From an uncultured Lacinutrix sp. (lineage in GTDB: Bacteria > Bacteroidota > Bacteroidia > Flavobacteriales > Flavobacteriaceae): a DNA stretch of 64,000 bases. The stretch spans positions 248,001 to 312,000 of the forward strand of contig NZ_CANMSJ010000002.1 of assembly GCF_947500605.1 (NCBI RefSeq), given 5' to 3'. Below, in pieces: positions 15,678 to 23,910 of this stretch; the first letter of the stretch is position 1, and the number at the start of each line of letters is the position of its first letter. Below the pieces are notes generated by a model. It was given only the letters and a program-made list of their open reading frames with translations, was not told the DNA's origin and did no database searches. The translations under genes and the position numbers were made by a program.

Positions 15678-15692
15678 TTAGAATCATTATAA
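15678..15692 (+). promoter_or_regulatory. Fur-box-like palindrome before the FG-GAP gene
   Basis: TTAGAAT-C-ATTATAA is a 7-1-7 palindrome with one mismatch between arms, 19 nt upstream of the ATG at 15712. It closely matches the site at 12366-12380, suggesting the secreted FG-GAP protein belongs to the same iron regulon. Confidence 0.45.
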
Positions 15693-15711
15693 ATAATAAA
15701 AATATAATATT

Positions 15712-17151
15712 ATGAAAAAACTCAACTTAATAATACTCTTACTCATTCTTGTGCAATATTCCTATTCACAACAGTTTACAGAAAACACAGCTATAGGATT
15801 ACAAGGCATTATTTATGGAGAAAACGCATGGTTAAACATAGACAATAATGGTAAGGACGAGTTGCTAGTATCGGGCTATGATAGCGATTACAATAATACC
15901 TCAGGATTATATTCTTATCAGTCAGAAAATATAGGATTAACAACAACAAATATTGAAGCCTTTTCTAATGCTAATATTTCTACTTTAGATTATAATAGTG
16001 ACGGTTATATGGATTTTATAATTAATGGTTACAACTCTAACGACGAGGAAGATGTTATTTTATATATAAACGATACTAATGGATCTTTTGTAGAACAAAA
16101 TCTTTCAATTCCTGGTACTTCTGCTGGTAAAATGCAAACTGCAGATTTAAATAACGACGGCCTAAGTGATGTAATTATTACTGGTGTAGATGCTAACTAT
16201 AACTATATTGCTAAATTGTACTTACAGAATAATGATGGTGATTTTATTGAAACTACTGCTCCTTTTTTTGGAAACTCTTATGGTAGTATTTTAACCTTCG
16301 ACGCCAATAACGATGGCAATTTAGATGTATTACTTACTGGTTTTAGTAATAATTATGAACCAGAAACCAAACTATATATAAATAATGGTAATGCTGTTTT
16401 TACAGAAAAAACAAATACAGGAATTGCCAACATATATTTCTCTTCTTTAAGTGCAGCAGATTATGATAATGATGGTGATGAAGATGTATTAATCTCTGGA
16501 TTTAATTCGTCTTACATACCATACACCGCTTTATATAATAATGATGGTGATCAAGGTTTCATTTTAAATACTGAAATTAACCTAATGCAATTGTATTGGG
16601 GATCTACAAGTTTTGTTGATTATGATAATGATGGAGATTTAGATGTTTTTATCTCGGGAGCAGACGTAAACACTTTACCATTCGCTAAGTTTTACAAAAA
16701 TGAGAATGAAGAATTTATAGAAGATTTAGAAGCTGAAATAGGCATTATTGGAACATATATTAGTTCTGCTAATTGGTCTGATTACGATAATGATGGCGAT
16801 TTAGACTTTGTATTAAGTGGACTTGATGGCAATAATGACGCTATAACAAAGGTTTACGATAACCAACAAGAAAGTTTAAGCGTTCAAGACTTTACTTCTA
16901 ATATAGAATTTGGCATTTACCCAAACCCAACAACAAACAAGATTGTTAATTTAGTTTTTGATGAAAGTAAATTACTAGCATTAAGTAAGGTTAGTATATA
17001 TTCAACCATCGGACAAAAAGTATTTGAAACAGATTTAAATAACAACACCTCTAATAAAGCTCTTTATTTAAATACTTTAAATGAAGGCATCTATTTATTA
17101 AAGATAAGTTCTGGAGATTTTACTACAACTAAAAAAATTATTTTAAAGTAG
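15712..17151 (+). CDS. FG-GAP/VCBS-repeat protein with T9SS type A sorting domain
   Basis: This is a protein secreted by the type IX system. The 479 residues comprise a signal peptide (ending YSYSQ), a beta-propeller of FG-GAP repeats and a C-terminal sorting domain. At least six calcium-loop motifs of the DxDxDGxxD kind are visible, including DYNSDGYMDF, DLNNDGLSDV, DANNDGNLDV, DYDNDGDEDV, DYDNDGDLDV and DYDNDGDLDF. The final 75 residues (FGIYPNPTTNKIVNLVF onward, with SIYSTIGQKVFE and EGIYLLKI) are a type A sorting domain. It follows the haem receptor/HmuY pair and has a Fur-like site upstream, so a surface or released role in haem-protein binding is plausible but unproven. Confidence 0.9.
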   Translation: MKKLNLIILLLILVQYSYSQQFTENTAIGLQGIIYGENAWLNIDNNGKDELLVSGYDSDYNNTSGLYSYQSENIGLTTTNIEAFSNANISTLDYNSDGYMDFIINGYNSNDEEDVILYINDTNGSFVEQNLSIPGTSAGKMQTADLNNDGLSDVIITGVDANYNYIAKLYLQNNDGDFIETTAPFFGNSYGSILTFDANNDGNLDVLLTGFSNNYEPETKLYINNGNAVFTEKTNTGIANIYFSSLSAADYDNDGDEDVLISGFNSSYIPYTALYNNDGDQGFILNTEINLMQLYWGSTSFVDYDNDGDLDVFISGADVNTLPFAKFYKNENEEFIEDLEAEIGIIGTYISSANWSDYDNDGDLDFVLSGLDGNNDAITKVYDNQQESLSVQDFTSNIEFGIYPNPTTNKIVNLVFDESKLLALSKVSIYSTIGQKVFETDLNNNTSNKALYLNTLNEGIYLLKISSGDFTTTKKIILK

Positions 17152-17167
17152 TTTTAATGATATAAAT

Positions 17168-17199
17168 AAAAGAGCCACTATTTTCATAGTAGCTCTTTT
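17168..17199. terminator. Bidirectional terminator between convergent genes
   Basis: 14-nt arms (17168-17181 and 17186-17199) pair with one mismatch around a TTTC loop. The stem ends in AAAAGAGC/GCTCTTTT, so both strands get a T-rich tail. It serves the FG-GAP gene and the inorganic-carbon operon. Confidence 0.85.
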
Positions 17200-17209
17200 A
17201 TTATTTTAT

Positions 17210-17836
17210 TTAATCTAAATGATATATTTCTCTGATGCTTTCGAGAATATTTTCGAAATCAATTTTTAAATCTATTAGTTTTCCTGTATGAATATCGAAA
17301 ACCCAACCATGTACTATTAAACCTCTTCCTCGAGCTGCTTTTTGTATAGCTGCTGTTTTAATTAAGTTTACACATTGCTCTTGTACATTTAACTCGACTA
17401 GGCGCTCATACTTTTTTTCTTCATCTTCAATTGTGTTAAGCTCTGTATTGTGTATCCTGTAAACGTCGCGAATATTACGTAACCAAGGATTTAGTATTCC
17501 TAGATCTGCAGATTGCATTGCGGCTTTAACTCCACCACAACCATAGTGTCCGCAAACAACAACGTGATTCACTTTTAAATGTTCTACGGCATATTCTACA
17601 ACAGACATAGCGTTTAGGTCTGTACCTATAACCATATTTGCAATGTTACGGTGTACAAACGCGTCTCCTGGTCCTAAGCCCATTAATTCTTCGGCTGTAA
17701 CTCTACTGTCTGAACAACCTATAAATAGAAGTTCCGGATTTTGACCTTCACCTAATTTATCGAAATATTTTTCGTCTTCTTTAAGTTTAGAATTAATCCA
17801 ATCTTTATTGTTTTCGAATACTTTATCTAGATTCAT
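17210..17836 (-). CDS. Beta-carbonic anhydrase (copy 1)
   Basis: This enzyme interconverts CO2 and bicarbonate with a zinc ion in the cytoplasm. The 208-residue protein carries all beta-class residues: C41-x-D43-x-R45 (GCSDSRVTAEE) and H97-x-x-C100 (CGHYGCGGV), where Cys41, His97 and Cys100 bind zinc and Asp43/Arg45 form the catalytic dyad. It follows SulP copy 1 after only 4 nt and is the last gene of a six-gene operon before the terminator at 17168-17199. It is of the same broad type as E. coli Can and clearly distinct from copy 2 at 20421. Its proposed job is to equilibrate bicarbonate brought in by the adjacent SulP transporter. Confidence 0.95.
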   Translation of the reverse strand: MNLDKVFENNKDWINSKLKEDEKYFDKLGEGQNPELLFIGCSDSRVTAEELMGLGPGDAFVHRNIANMVIGTDLNAMSVVEYAVEHLKVNHVVVCGHYGCGGVKAAMQSADLGILNPWLRNIRDVYRIHNTELNTIEDEEKKYERLVELNVQEQCVNLIKTAAIQKAARGRGLIVHGWVFDIHTGKLIDLKIDFENILESIREIYHLD

Positions 17837-17840
17837 GCTT

Positions 17841-19703
17841 TTATTCTGTATCCTTTACATTATTTCTCACCCATTTTAAACACGTTTTAAAATCTTTAAA
17901 AATGTGCTCGTTAGGTATAAAATCTGGGATAATACCAATACGTTCCATCATGTATCTAGGCTGTTTTAGTAAGCCTACAAAAAGAACTTCAATATCCTTT
18001 TTCTTTAAATCTAGGAGCATATCCTCCATAGCATACAAACCAGATTGATCCATATATTGCATACGCCCTAATCTTAAAATAACAGTTTTTGCAGTATCTG
18101 GTATTTGTAATGTTAGTGCTTGAAAATCACTTGTCGAACCAAAAAATAATGGTCCTTTTAAGTGCTTAATAAATACTTCTTCTTTTAATTGCTTTGGAAA
18201 GTCCGTTTCATCATCCCAAGCTTCTTCTCTTAAAGATTTAACATCTGAACGTTCTGCTGTTAAGTCTCCAATTTTTTTCATGAACATTAATGATGCAATA
18301 ATAAGACCAATACCTACGGCATAAATTAGATCCCAAAAAGTAGATAATAGCAATACAATAATCATTATTAATACTTCCGAACTCAATTTTAATGGTCCAA
18401 ATTTAATATCTCTTGGTAAACTTGGTATTGCTTTAAGTCCTTTATAATCCATAACACCAATACCTACTGTTATTAAAATACCTGCTAAAACAGCCGCAGG
18501 AATTTTAGAGGCTACAGGTCCTAATGCTAGCATAACTACTAGTAACATAATACCAGCAATCATTCCAGAAAGTTTTGTTTTACCACCAGCATTAATATTT
18601 ACTACAGTTCTAATTGTTGCTCCCGCTCCAGGAATACCACCAAAAATAGCTGCAATACTATTTCCAATACCTTGACCTATTAGTTCTTTATTAGGCTTGT
18701 GCTTTGTTTTAGTCATATTATCTGCAACAACACTTGTTAATAAAGAATCTATTGCGCCTAATAAAGATAAAGTAAGTGCCGTAAAAATATATGGAGTAAT
18801 ACTACCCAAACTAAAGGATGTAAACATTTCTAATTTTGGAATAGGAATACCTCCCGGTATCTCCGATATTGGTCTGTAACCTAGATTAAAGCCATAGGCA
18901 ATACCAGACATAACAATTAATGCAACCAATGTGCTTGGTATTGCTGTTGTTATGCGCTTAAAACCATAGATAATAAATATGGTTCCTAATGCTAAAATAA
19001 GTTCTAACCAATTAATGTTTTTTAAAGCTCTAGGTAATACTTTTAACGCGCCTACTGTACCAGAAGCTTCTTTTGCTGCTAGTGTTTGCGATTCGTTTAA
19101 AATTTGCTCTGGAGTAATTTGTTCTGCACGTGTAATGGTTTCTTTAAAGTTTTCTAAAACAAGAATACCTTCACCTGCTTCATCTTTTAAAATGTTTTCA
19201 AGAATAACTTCTTCGGCTTGTGGTTTAAATTGCGCTACAAATTCCACATCTTCTTTTGGATAATAACCAATAGAAGGTAATATTTGAGTAAGTAATATTA
19301 TAACTCCAATAGCCGTCATGAAACCAGAAACAACTGGATACGGTATGTATCTTATATATTTACCTAAGCCTAAAAAACCAAGACCTACCTGTATTAATCC
19401 AGCTAATAAAAAGACGGTTAAAATCGCTGGCAAAGCTTTTTCTACACTTCCATCGTTAGCAGCAACAATTCCTGCTATAATAACCATAGAAACAGCCGTC
19501 ATTGGTGCCGTTGGACCAGATATTTGTGTTGCTGTACCACCAAAAAGTGCAGCGAAAAAACTAATAAATATAGCACCATATAAACCTGCTTCTGGTCCTA
19601 ACCCTGAAGACACACCAAATGCCAATGCCAATGGTAGCGCTACAATTCCTGCCGTGATACCACCAAAGGCATCTCCCTTAAAATTGGAAAAAAAGTTTTT
19701 CAT
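17841..19703 (-). CDS. SulP family anion (probable bicarbonate) transporter with STAS domain, copy 1
   Basis: This is an inner-membrane SLC26/SulP permease. The 620 residues begin with the typical GGITAGIVALPLALAFGVSSG helix and keep family motifs (SGPTAPMTAV at 62-71, GIGNSIAAIFGGIPGAGATIRT in the core). A cytoplasmic STAS domain follows at about 505-610 (DTAKTVILRLGRMQYMDQSG). A hydrophilic stretch of about 80 residues at 148-230, between two helices, is longer than in copy 2. Coupling with a carbonic anhydrase 4 nt downstream makes bicarbonate a likelier substrate than sulfate, but SulP substrates cannot be assigned by sequence alone. It lies in the middle of the operon, 35 nt after the DUF2490 gene. 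Confidence 0.93.
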   Translation of the reverse strand: MKNFFSNFKGDAFGGITAGIVALPLALAFGVSSGLGPEAGLYGAIFISFFAALFGGTATQISGPTAPMTAVSMVIIAGIVAANDGSVEKALPAILTVFLLAGLIQVGLGFLGLGKYIRYIPYPVVSGFMTAIGVIILLTQILPSIGYYPKEDVEFVAQFKPQAEEVILENILKDEAGEGILVLENFKETITRAEQITPEQILNESQTLAAKEASGTVGALKVLPRALKNINWLELILALGTIFIIYGFKRITTAIPSTLVALIVMSGIAYGFNLGYRPISEIPGGIPIPKLEMFTSFSLGSITPYIFTALTLSLLGAIDSLLTSVVADNMTKTKHKPNKELIGQGIGNSIAAIFGGIPGAGATIRTVVNINAGGKTKLSGMIAGIMLLVVMLALGPVASKIPAAVLAGILITVGIGVMDYKGLKAIPSLPRDIKFGPLKLSSEVLIMIIVLLLSTFWDLIYAVGIGLIIASLMFMKKIGDLTAERSDVKSLREEAWDDETDFPKQLKEEVFIKHLKGPLFFGSTSDFQALTLQIPDTAKTVILRLGRMQYMDQSGLYAMEDMLLDLKKKDIEVLFVGLLKQPRYMMERIGIIPDFIPNEHIFKDFKTCLKWVRNNVKDTE

Positions 19704-19738
19704 ATATCTGGTTTTTATTCTTGCCTTATTAGTACTTC

Positions 19739-20401
19739 TTAAAAATTAAAGAATGTAATAATATTTAATTGATCTCTGTTACTTGTTTCAAAAAACTGAT
19801 TCATATAACCAATTTCTATTTTTAATGATTTATTAAACTTGTAACCTAAACCTCCATACATTCTATTTCTATCGAAAACTGAAGATTCCGTATTTAAAAA
19901 GATCTCATTATACCCTGAAAGATAATACTTGTTATCTTCTTTTCCGGTTAACGGTATATTAAAACCTAAAAAATAACGAAAACGCATTTTAAAATCGGCC
20001 TCTACAAAACGTTGCTCAAAACGATAACGATGACTTAATGCTACGCTACCAATTTTTTGCTTGGTTGTAAATTGCTGAAATATACGGTGTTCGTTTACAT
20101 CAATCTTATCGTCTATTCCTTCAGTATAATTCTGAGATAAAATATAACCATATCCTAGCAAAATATTGTTATTATTTTCTGATAAATTATAACCAATACC
20201 TGTTCTAAGTAATAATTGCTCTAAATCGTCTATTGCATTATAGCTTCGATATTGGACTTCATTATGGATATTCCATTTGCTATCAAGTTTCTTATTCCCG
20301 ATATATACTAACCAATTTCCAAAATCACTTTCTTGTGCATCTATAAAATTAGGCAGCACTAACAATAATGTTAGTGCTGCCATAGTTATTCTCTTTTTCA
20401 T
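19739..20401 (-). CDS. DUF2490 outer-membrane beta-barrel protein
   Basis: This is a predicted outer-membrane barrel of about 220 residues. It has a signal peptide (MKKRITMAALTLLLVLPNFIDAQ) and repeated amphipathic strands with aromatic girdles (WNIHNEVQYRSY, LLLGYGYILSQNY, LSHRYRFEQRF, MRFRYFLGFN), ending in ITFFNF with a terminal aromatic. The pattern fits DUF2490. I chose the ATG at 20401, which puts the signal peptide at the N-terminus; an ATG at 20428 would overlap the upstream gene and add nine charged residues before it. It lies between carbonic anhydrase 2 and SulP 1 in one operon, so it may act as a porin for anions. That role is inference. Confidence 0.85.
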   Translation of the reverse strand: MKKRITMAALTLLLVLPNFIDAQESDFGNWLVYIGNKKLDSKWNIHNEVQYRSYNAIDDLEQLLLRTGIGYNLSENNNNILLGYGYILSQNYTEGIDDKIDVNEHRIFQQFTTKQKIGSVALSHRYRFEQRFVEADFKMRFRYFLGFNIPLTGKEDNKYYLSGYNEIFLNTESSVFDRNRMYGGLGYKFNKSLKIEIGYMNQFFETSNRDQLNIITFFNF

Positions 20402-20420
20402 TTTATTTTTAGATATTCTT

Positions 20421-21050
20421 CTATTCATAAAATTTTACTTCACCTGTATTCACATCATACATGGCTCCAATAATTTTAATCTCACCTGCTTTTTCCATTT
20501 CGGTAAGTATTGGGCTTTCTGCATGAATTCTATCTATCATTAATTCTACATTAATGTGTGATACTTCATCAACAAAATCTAAGTTTTTAGAAGTTCTTAA
20601 ACTTTCGTCTTTAGGCTCAACAACTGCATTAACTGCTGGCGTTATTTTTTGAACTAACTTAGTTAAGTTACCCATTTCTGCATGATCACAAGCTCCTTTT
20701 ACTGCTCCACAACTAGTGTGACCTAAAACAACAATAAGTTCTGTTCCTGCTAATTTACAAGCAAATTCCATACTACCTAAAATATCTTCGTTTACAATAT
20801 TACCTGCAACACGTACACTAAAAATATCTCCTAAACCTTGATCGAACACCAATTCTGCTGATACTCTAGAATCTATACAGCTTAAGATAGTAGCGAAAGG
20901 AAATTGCCCTTCACTAGTATCGTTTACTTGCTCTAAAAGGTTTCTATTTGCTTTTAAGTTGTTTTGAAATCTTTGATTTCCTTCTTTTAAATATTGTAAT
21001 GACTTTTCAGGTGTCATTGTTGCTTGTGTTTCTTTTGTATGTGCTTTCAT
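20421..21050 (-). CDS. Beta-carbonic anhydrase (copy 2)
   Basis: This is a second, divergent zinc carbonic anhydrase of 209 residues. The active-site set is complete: C58-x-D60-x-R62 (LSCIDSRVSAEL) and H111-x-x-C114 (LGHTSCGAVKGA). It lacks an obvious signal peptide, so it is probably cytoplasmic. It differs from copy 1 in most positions and belongs to the subtype with the long N-terminal helix (EKSLQYLKEGNQRFQ). Its start is 35 nt after the Usp-like gene and its stop 19 nt before the DUF2490 gene. Having two enzymes in one operon with two transporters suggests division of labour under different CO2 or pH conditions. Confidence 0.95.
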   Translation of the reverse strand: MKAHTKETQATMTPEKSLQYLKEGNQRFQNNLKANRNLLEQVNDTSEGQFPFATILSCIDSRVSAELVFDQGLGDIFSVRVAGNIVNEDILGSMEFACKLAGTELIVVLGHTSCGAVKGACDHAEMGNLTKLVQKITPAVNAVVEPKDESLRTSKNLDFVDEVSHINVELMIDRIHAESPILTEMEKAGEIKIIGAMYDVNTGEVKFYE

Positions 21051-21085
21051 AATGTCTTATTTTTTTAATTTAAAATTATTTTTTA

Positions 21086-21886
21086 TTATGCTTCAGAAAC
21101 TAATAATGAAACATTTACCTGACTTATCACTTTATTTAATGAAGTTTCAGTTGTGTTTTTGGTTTTATCTTCGGCTCTATCAACACACAATAAGTTAATA
21201 TTATTTTTTAATAGATATGAAGAAAGTGTATTCATAGCATTAGCATTTTGCTCGAAAACAAACTCCTCCATTTTTTCTTCGTTTTCTACAGAAGCACTAT
21301 TTGTTTCCTGTTGACTATTAACGATTTTAAAAGATTTTAAAGGCGCTTTAGTATGCGTTATTAAATCTTTAGAAAACTTTGTACTAAAAATTTTATTAGA
21401 GCCGTTAAAAACACCTAAAGTCATTTGTTCGTTGGGCACTAATGCGTTCTCATTACCCGAAATCATTACAACACCTTTAAATTCTTTTAAAACAAAACGA
21501 GTAATACTATCTCCAATTAATTGAAGCGGACTAGAATCGCGTTGTCCTAAAACAATAATATCTGGATTAGAAGCTTTAATACAATTACGGATCTCTTCTT
21601 TTACTTTTCCAAAAGCATAACTTCCACTAACTTTTAAATTATAATCTTTTGAAATAGAATCTACTATTCTATTAATAGTGTTTTTAGTGTTATTATGTTC
21701 TTCATTTAAACTTCTAATAGCAGAAAACTGATTATCTCTTTCTACTATATCTGTATGTTTTTTAACATGAAATAATGCTATTTCTGCATCTATCATTTTT
21801 GCCAAACTAACACCATTATTTATAGTGTTTTCGGCTGTGTCTTTTAAGTCTGAAAGCACTAAAATTTTACATTTATTGTTTTTCAT
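21086..21886 (-). CDS. Universal stress protein-like, tandem Usp domains (second degenerate)
   Basis: This is a cytoplasmic protein of 266 residues. The first half (about 1-145) is a Usp/UspA fold: KCKILVLSDLKDTAENTINNG, then an ALFHVKK strand and NPDIIVLGQRDSSPLQLIGDSITRFVLKEF, similar to the Usp nucleotide-binding region with its G-x2-R-x9-G-S pattern modified. The second half (about 150-266) looks like a shortened Usp domain lacking the ATP loop. It sits 6 nt downstream of SulP copy 2, so it is translationally close to the transporter and may regulate it through its STAS domain. That role is inference; nucleotide binding is uncertain. Confidence 0.8.
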   Translation of the reverse strand: MKNNKCKILVLSDLKDTAENTINNGVSLAKMIDAEIALFHVKKHTDIVERDNQFSAIRSLNEEHNNTKNTINRIVDSISKDYNLKVSGSYAFGKVKEEIRNCIKASNPDIIVLGQRDSSPLQLIGDSITRFVLKEFKGVVMISGNENALVPNEQMTLGVFNGSNKIFSTKFSKDLITHTKAPLKSFKIVNSQQETNSASVENEEKMEEFVFEQNANAMNTLSSYLLKNNINLLCVDRAEDKTKNTTETSLNKVISQVNVSLLVSEA

Positions 21887-21892
21887 ACCTTT

Positions 21893-23485
21893 CTAACTTA
21901 AACTAATTTTAGATTTAGGTCTTAACTGAAAGAACTCAATAAAACTTGGTGGATTCTCTACAACACCACGTTTAGAAATTAATTTAATATCGATATTTCT
22001 TTCTTTTGCTTTAAAGGCAAAATCTTCTAGAATCTCAACAATATCATAATCCAAATATCTTGTTTTAGTAACATCGAACTCTAAATAAGTATCTCTTGGT
22101 AAACTATCTAACTCTTTTAAAATTGCTCCTTTATTAAAGAAAGTAACTTCTTCTGCAAGTTCCATCTTAATTTTGTGTTTACCGTTACTATTATCTTTAA
22201 TATGAAGAAAATGAGAGTTTTGGTAACTTTTTAATAAAATTACAACAATACCAACCATTAATCCTAAACCGATACCTACTAATAAATCGGTAAAAACAAT
22301 ACCTATTACAGTTACAAAAAATGGTACAGATTGTTTCCATCCTAATTTATACATTTTAACAAACAATGCTGGTTTTGCTAACTTATAACCTACAATTAAT
22401 AAAATAGCCGCTAATACAGATAATGGAATTTTATTTAATACTGCTGGTATTAATATTACAGAAATTAATAATAAGAAACCATGAAGAATTGCAGACATTT
22501 TACTTTTTCCTCCAGATTGAATATTAGCAGAACTTCTTACAATTACCTGTGTTATTGGTAAACCTCCAACTAAACCAGACAATATATTCCCAGCTCCTTG
22601 TGCCAATAACTCTCTGTTTGTAGGTGTTACATTTTTATTAGGATCTATTTTATCTGATGCTTCTACACATAATAAAGTTTCTAAACTAGCTACTAAAGCT
22701 ATAGTAAAAGCAACTACCCATACTTCTGGATTTGTTATTGCTGAAAAATTAGGAAAACTAAATTGACCAATAAAAGAATCTAAACTATCTGGCACTGGTA
22801 CACTTACTAAGTGCGAAGATGCTATTGCTAAACTATCGTTAGACTGTGTTACTAAGTAAAATACAATACCTACAACTACAGCAACTAATGGACCTTGAAT
22901 AATATGAAAAATCTTTCCTTTTTTAGATAATACATTACTCCACAATAATAAAATACCTAAGGCTATAAACCCAACAACCATAGAGCCAATAATTAAATTA
23001 TCGAAAATATTAAATATTGCCGAAAAGGTATTCTCTCCTGATGTTTCTATAAAACTATCTGCGCCTTCTGGCTCCGCGTCGTAACCAAAAAAGTGAGGGA
23101 TTTGTTTTAAAATTATTATAATTCCTATCCCTGTTAACATTCCTTTTATAACAGAAGAAGGGAAGTAATATCCAATAATTCCAGCTTTTAATAAGCCGAA
23201 AATTAACTGAATTACACCTCCTAAAACTACAGCAACTAGAAAGTTTTCGTAACCTCCTAAAGTACCAATTGCTGTTAATACAATAGCAGCAAGACCTGCT
23301 GCGGGTCCACTAACTCCAATTTTAGAACCACTTAAGGCTCCTACTACAATTCCTCCAATAATACCGGCTATTAATCCTGAAAAAAGAGGTGCTCCACTAG
23401 CTAAAGCAATACCTAAACATAATGGTAATGCAACGAAAAATACAACGACACTTGCAGGCAAGTCGCTTTTTAATGTTTTAAACAT
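21893..23485 (-). CDS. SulP family anion (probable bicarbonate) transporter with STAS domain, copy 2
   Basis: This is the first gene of the inorganic-carbon operon. The 530-residue inner-membrane protein shows SulP motifs: LPASVVVFFVALPLCLGIALASGAP at the N-terminus, SGPAAGLAAIV, and LAQGAGNILSGLVGGLPITQVIVRSSANI in the core. A short STAS-like domain follows (TYLEFDVTKTRYLDYDIVEILEDF). Compared with copy 1 it has a short loop after the fourth helix and a reduced STAS domain. I recall SulP-carbonic anhydrase pairs in marine flavobacteria being linked to bicarbonate uptake for anaplerotic fixation. Two inverted repeats lie upstream of its ATG (23504-23559). Confidence 0.93.
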   Translation of the reverse strand: MFKTLKSDLPASVVVFFVALPLCLGIALASGAPLFSGLIAGIIGGIVVGALSGSKIGVSGPAAGLAAIVLTAIGTLGGYENFLVAVVLGGVIQLIFGLLKAGIIGYYFPSSVIKGMLTGIGIIIILKQIPHFFGYDAEPEGADSFIETSGENTFSAIFNIFDNLIIGSMVVGFIALGILLLWSNVLSKKGKIFHIIQGPLVAVVVGIVFYLVTQSNDSLAIASSHLVSVPVPDSLDSFIGQFSFPNFSAITNPEVWVVAFTIALVASLETLLCVEASDKIDPNKNVTPTNRELLAQGAGNILSGLVGGLPITQVIVRSSANIQSGGKSKMSAILHGFLLLISVILIPAVLNKIPLSVLAAILLIVGYKLAKPALFVKMYKLGWKQSVPFFVTVIGIVFTDLLVGIGLGLMVGIVVILLKSYQNSHFLHIKDNSNGKHKIKMELAEEVTFFNKGAILKELDSLPRDTYLEFDVTKTRYLDYDIVEILEDFAFKAKERNIDIKLISKRGVVENPPSFIEFFQLRPKSKISLS

Positions 23486-23503
23486 TTATAATTTGATTTT
23501 ATA

Positions 23504-23559
23504 CTATTGAATAGTCATCAATAGTTGTTTTTAATATTTTTTGGGGACAAGAAATGTCC
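23504..23559 (-). promoter_or_regulatory. Two inverted repeats upstream of the inorganic-carbon operon
   Basis: CTATTGA/TCAATAG (23504-23510 and 23518-23524) and GGACA/TGTCC (23545-23549 and 23555-23559) lie 19-74 nt before the ATG of SulP copy 2. Both could be protein-binding sites. I found no exact TAnnTTTG here, so the promoter is not located. Confidence 0.4.
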
Positions 23560-23572
23560 AAACGATAAAATA

Positions 23573-23857
23573 TTAAATAAAATCAGGTGGTGGAGAAATG
23601 AGGTTTAAGTGAGGTTTTGAATAGTTTTTAAAAAAATAACATAAGTTATTCGTTTTTAAAACACTTCTTAAATAATCTAAATCTTCTTCGTTATCAGAAA
23701 AAAGCAATTTTGCATGCTTGATTTCTTCTTCTTCCTCAGAAAGGCTGTAAAAAACAGATATATCTACAGTATCATCTAAAATCATAATTATAGATGGCGC
23801 AGTAATTATGGCCAAAAATAATATGGTAAAGAATATAGATATGTGTTTTTTTAGCAT
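23573..23857 (-). CDS. Small single-helix membrane protein, unknown
   Basis: This 94-residue protein starts MLKKHISIFFTILFLAIITAPSIIMIL, a single membrane segment or uncleaved signal, followed by an acidic part (SLSEEEEEIKHAKLLFSDNEEDL) and a C-terminus ending SPPPDFI. I do not recognise a named family. The start at 23857 is preferred over an in-frame ATG at 23875, because the -7 box at 23880-23887 places the transcript start at about 23872. It lies between the bat operon and the SulP operon with its own promoter. Similar short proteins with a proline-rich tail exist in flavobacteria as I remember, often near metal or stress genes, but no function can be given. Confidence 0.75.
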   Translation of the reverse strand: MLKKHISIFFTILFLAIITAPSIIMILDDTVDISVFYSLSEEEEEIKHAKLLFSDNEEDLDYLRSVLKTNNLCYFFKNYSKPHLNLISPPPDFI

Positions 23858-23879
23858 ATTTAAGTTATAATTCAAGATG

Positions 23880-23887
23880 CAAATATA
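23880..23887 (-). promoter_or_regulatory. -7 promoter box of the small membrane protein gene
   Basis: The minus-strand TATATTTG matches TAnnTTTG exactly. The implied transcription start falls around the upstream in-frame ATG at 23875, which therefore cannot be the true start; this decides for the ATG at 23857. Confidence 0.55.
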
Positions 23888-23910
23888 ATGTTAAAGAAAC
23901 ATTATAGATG

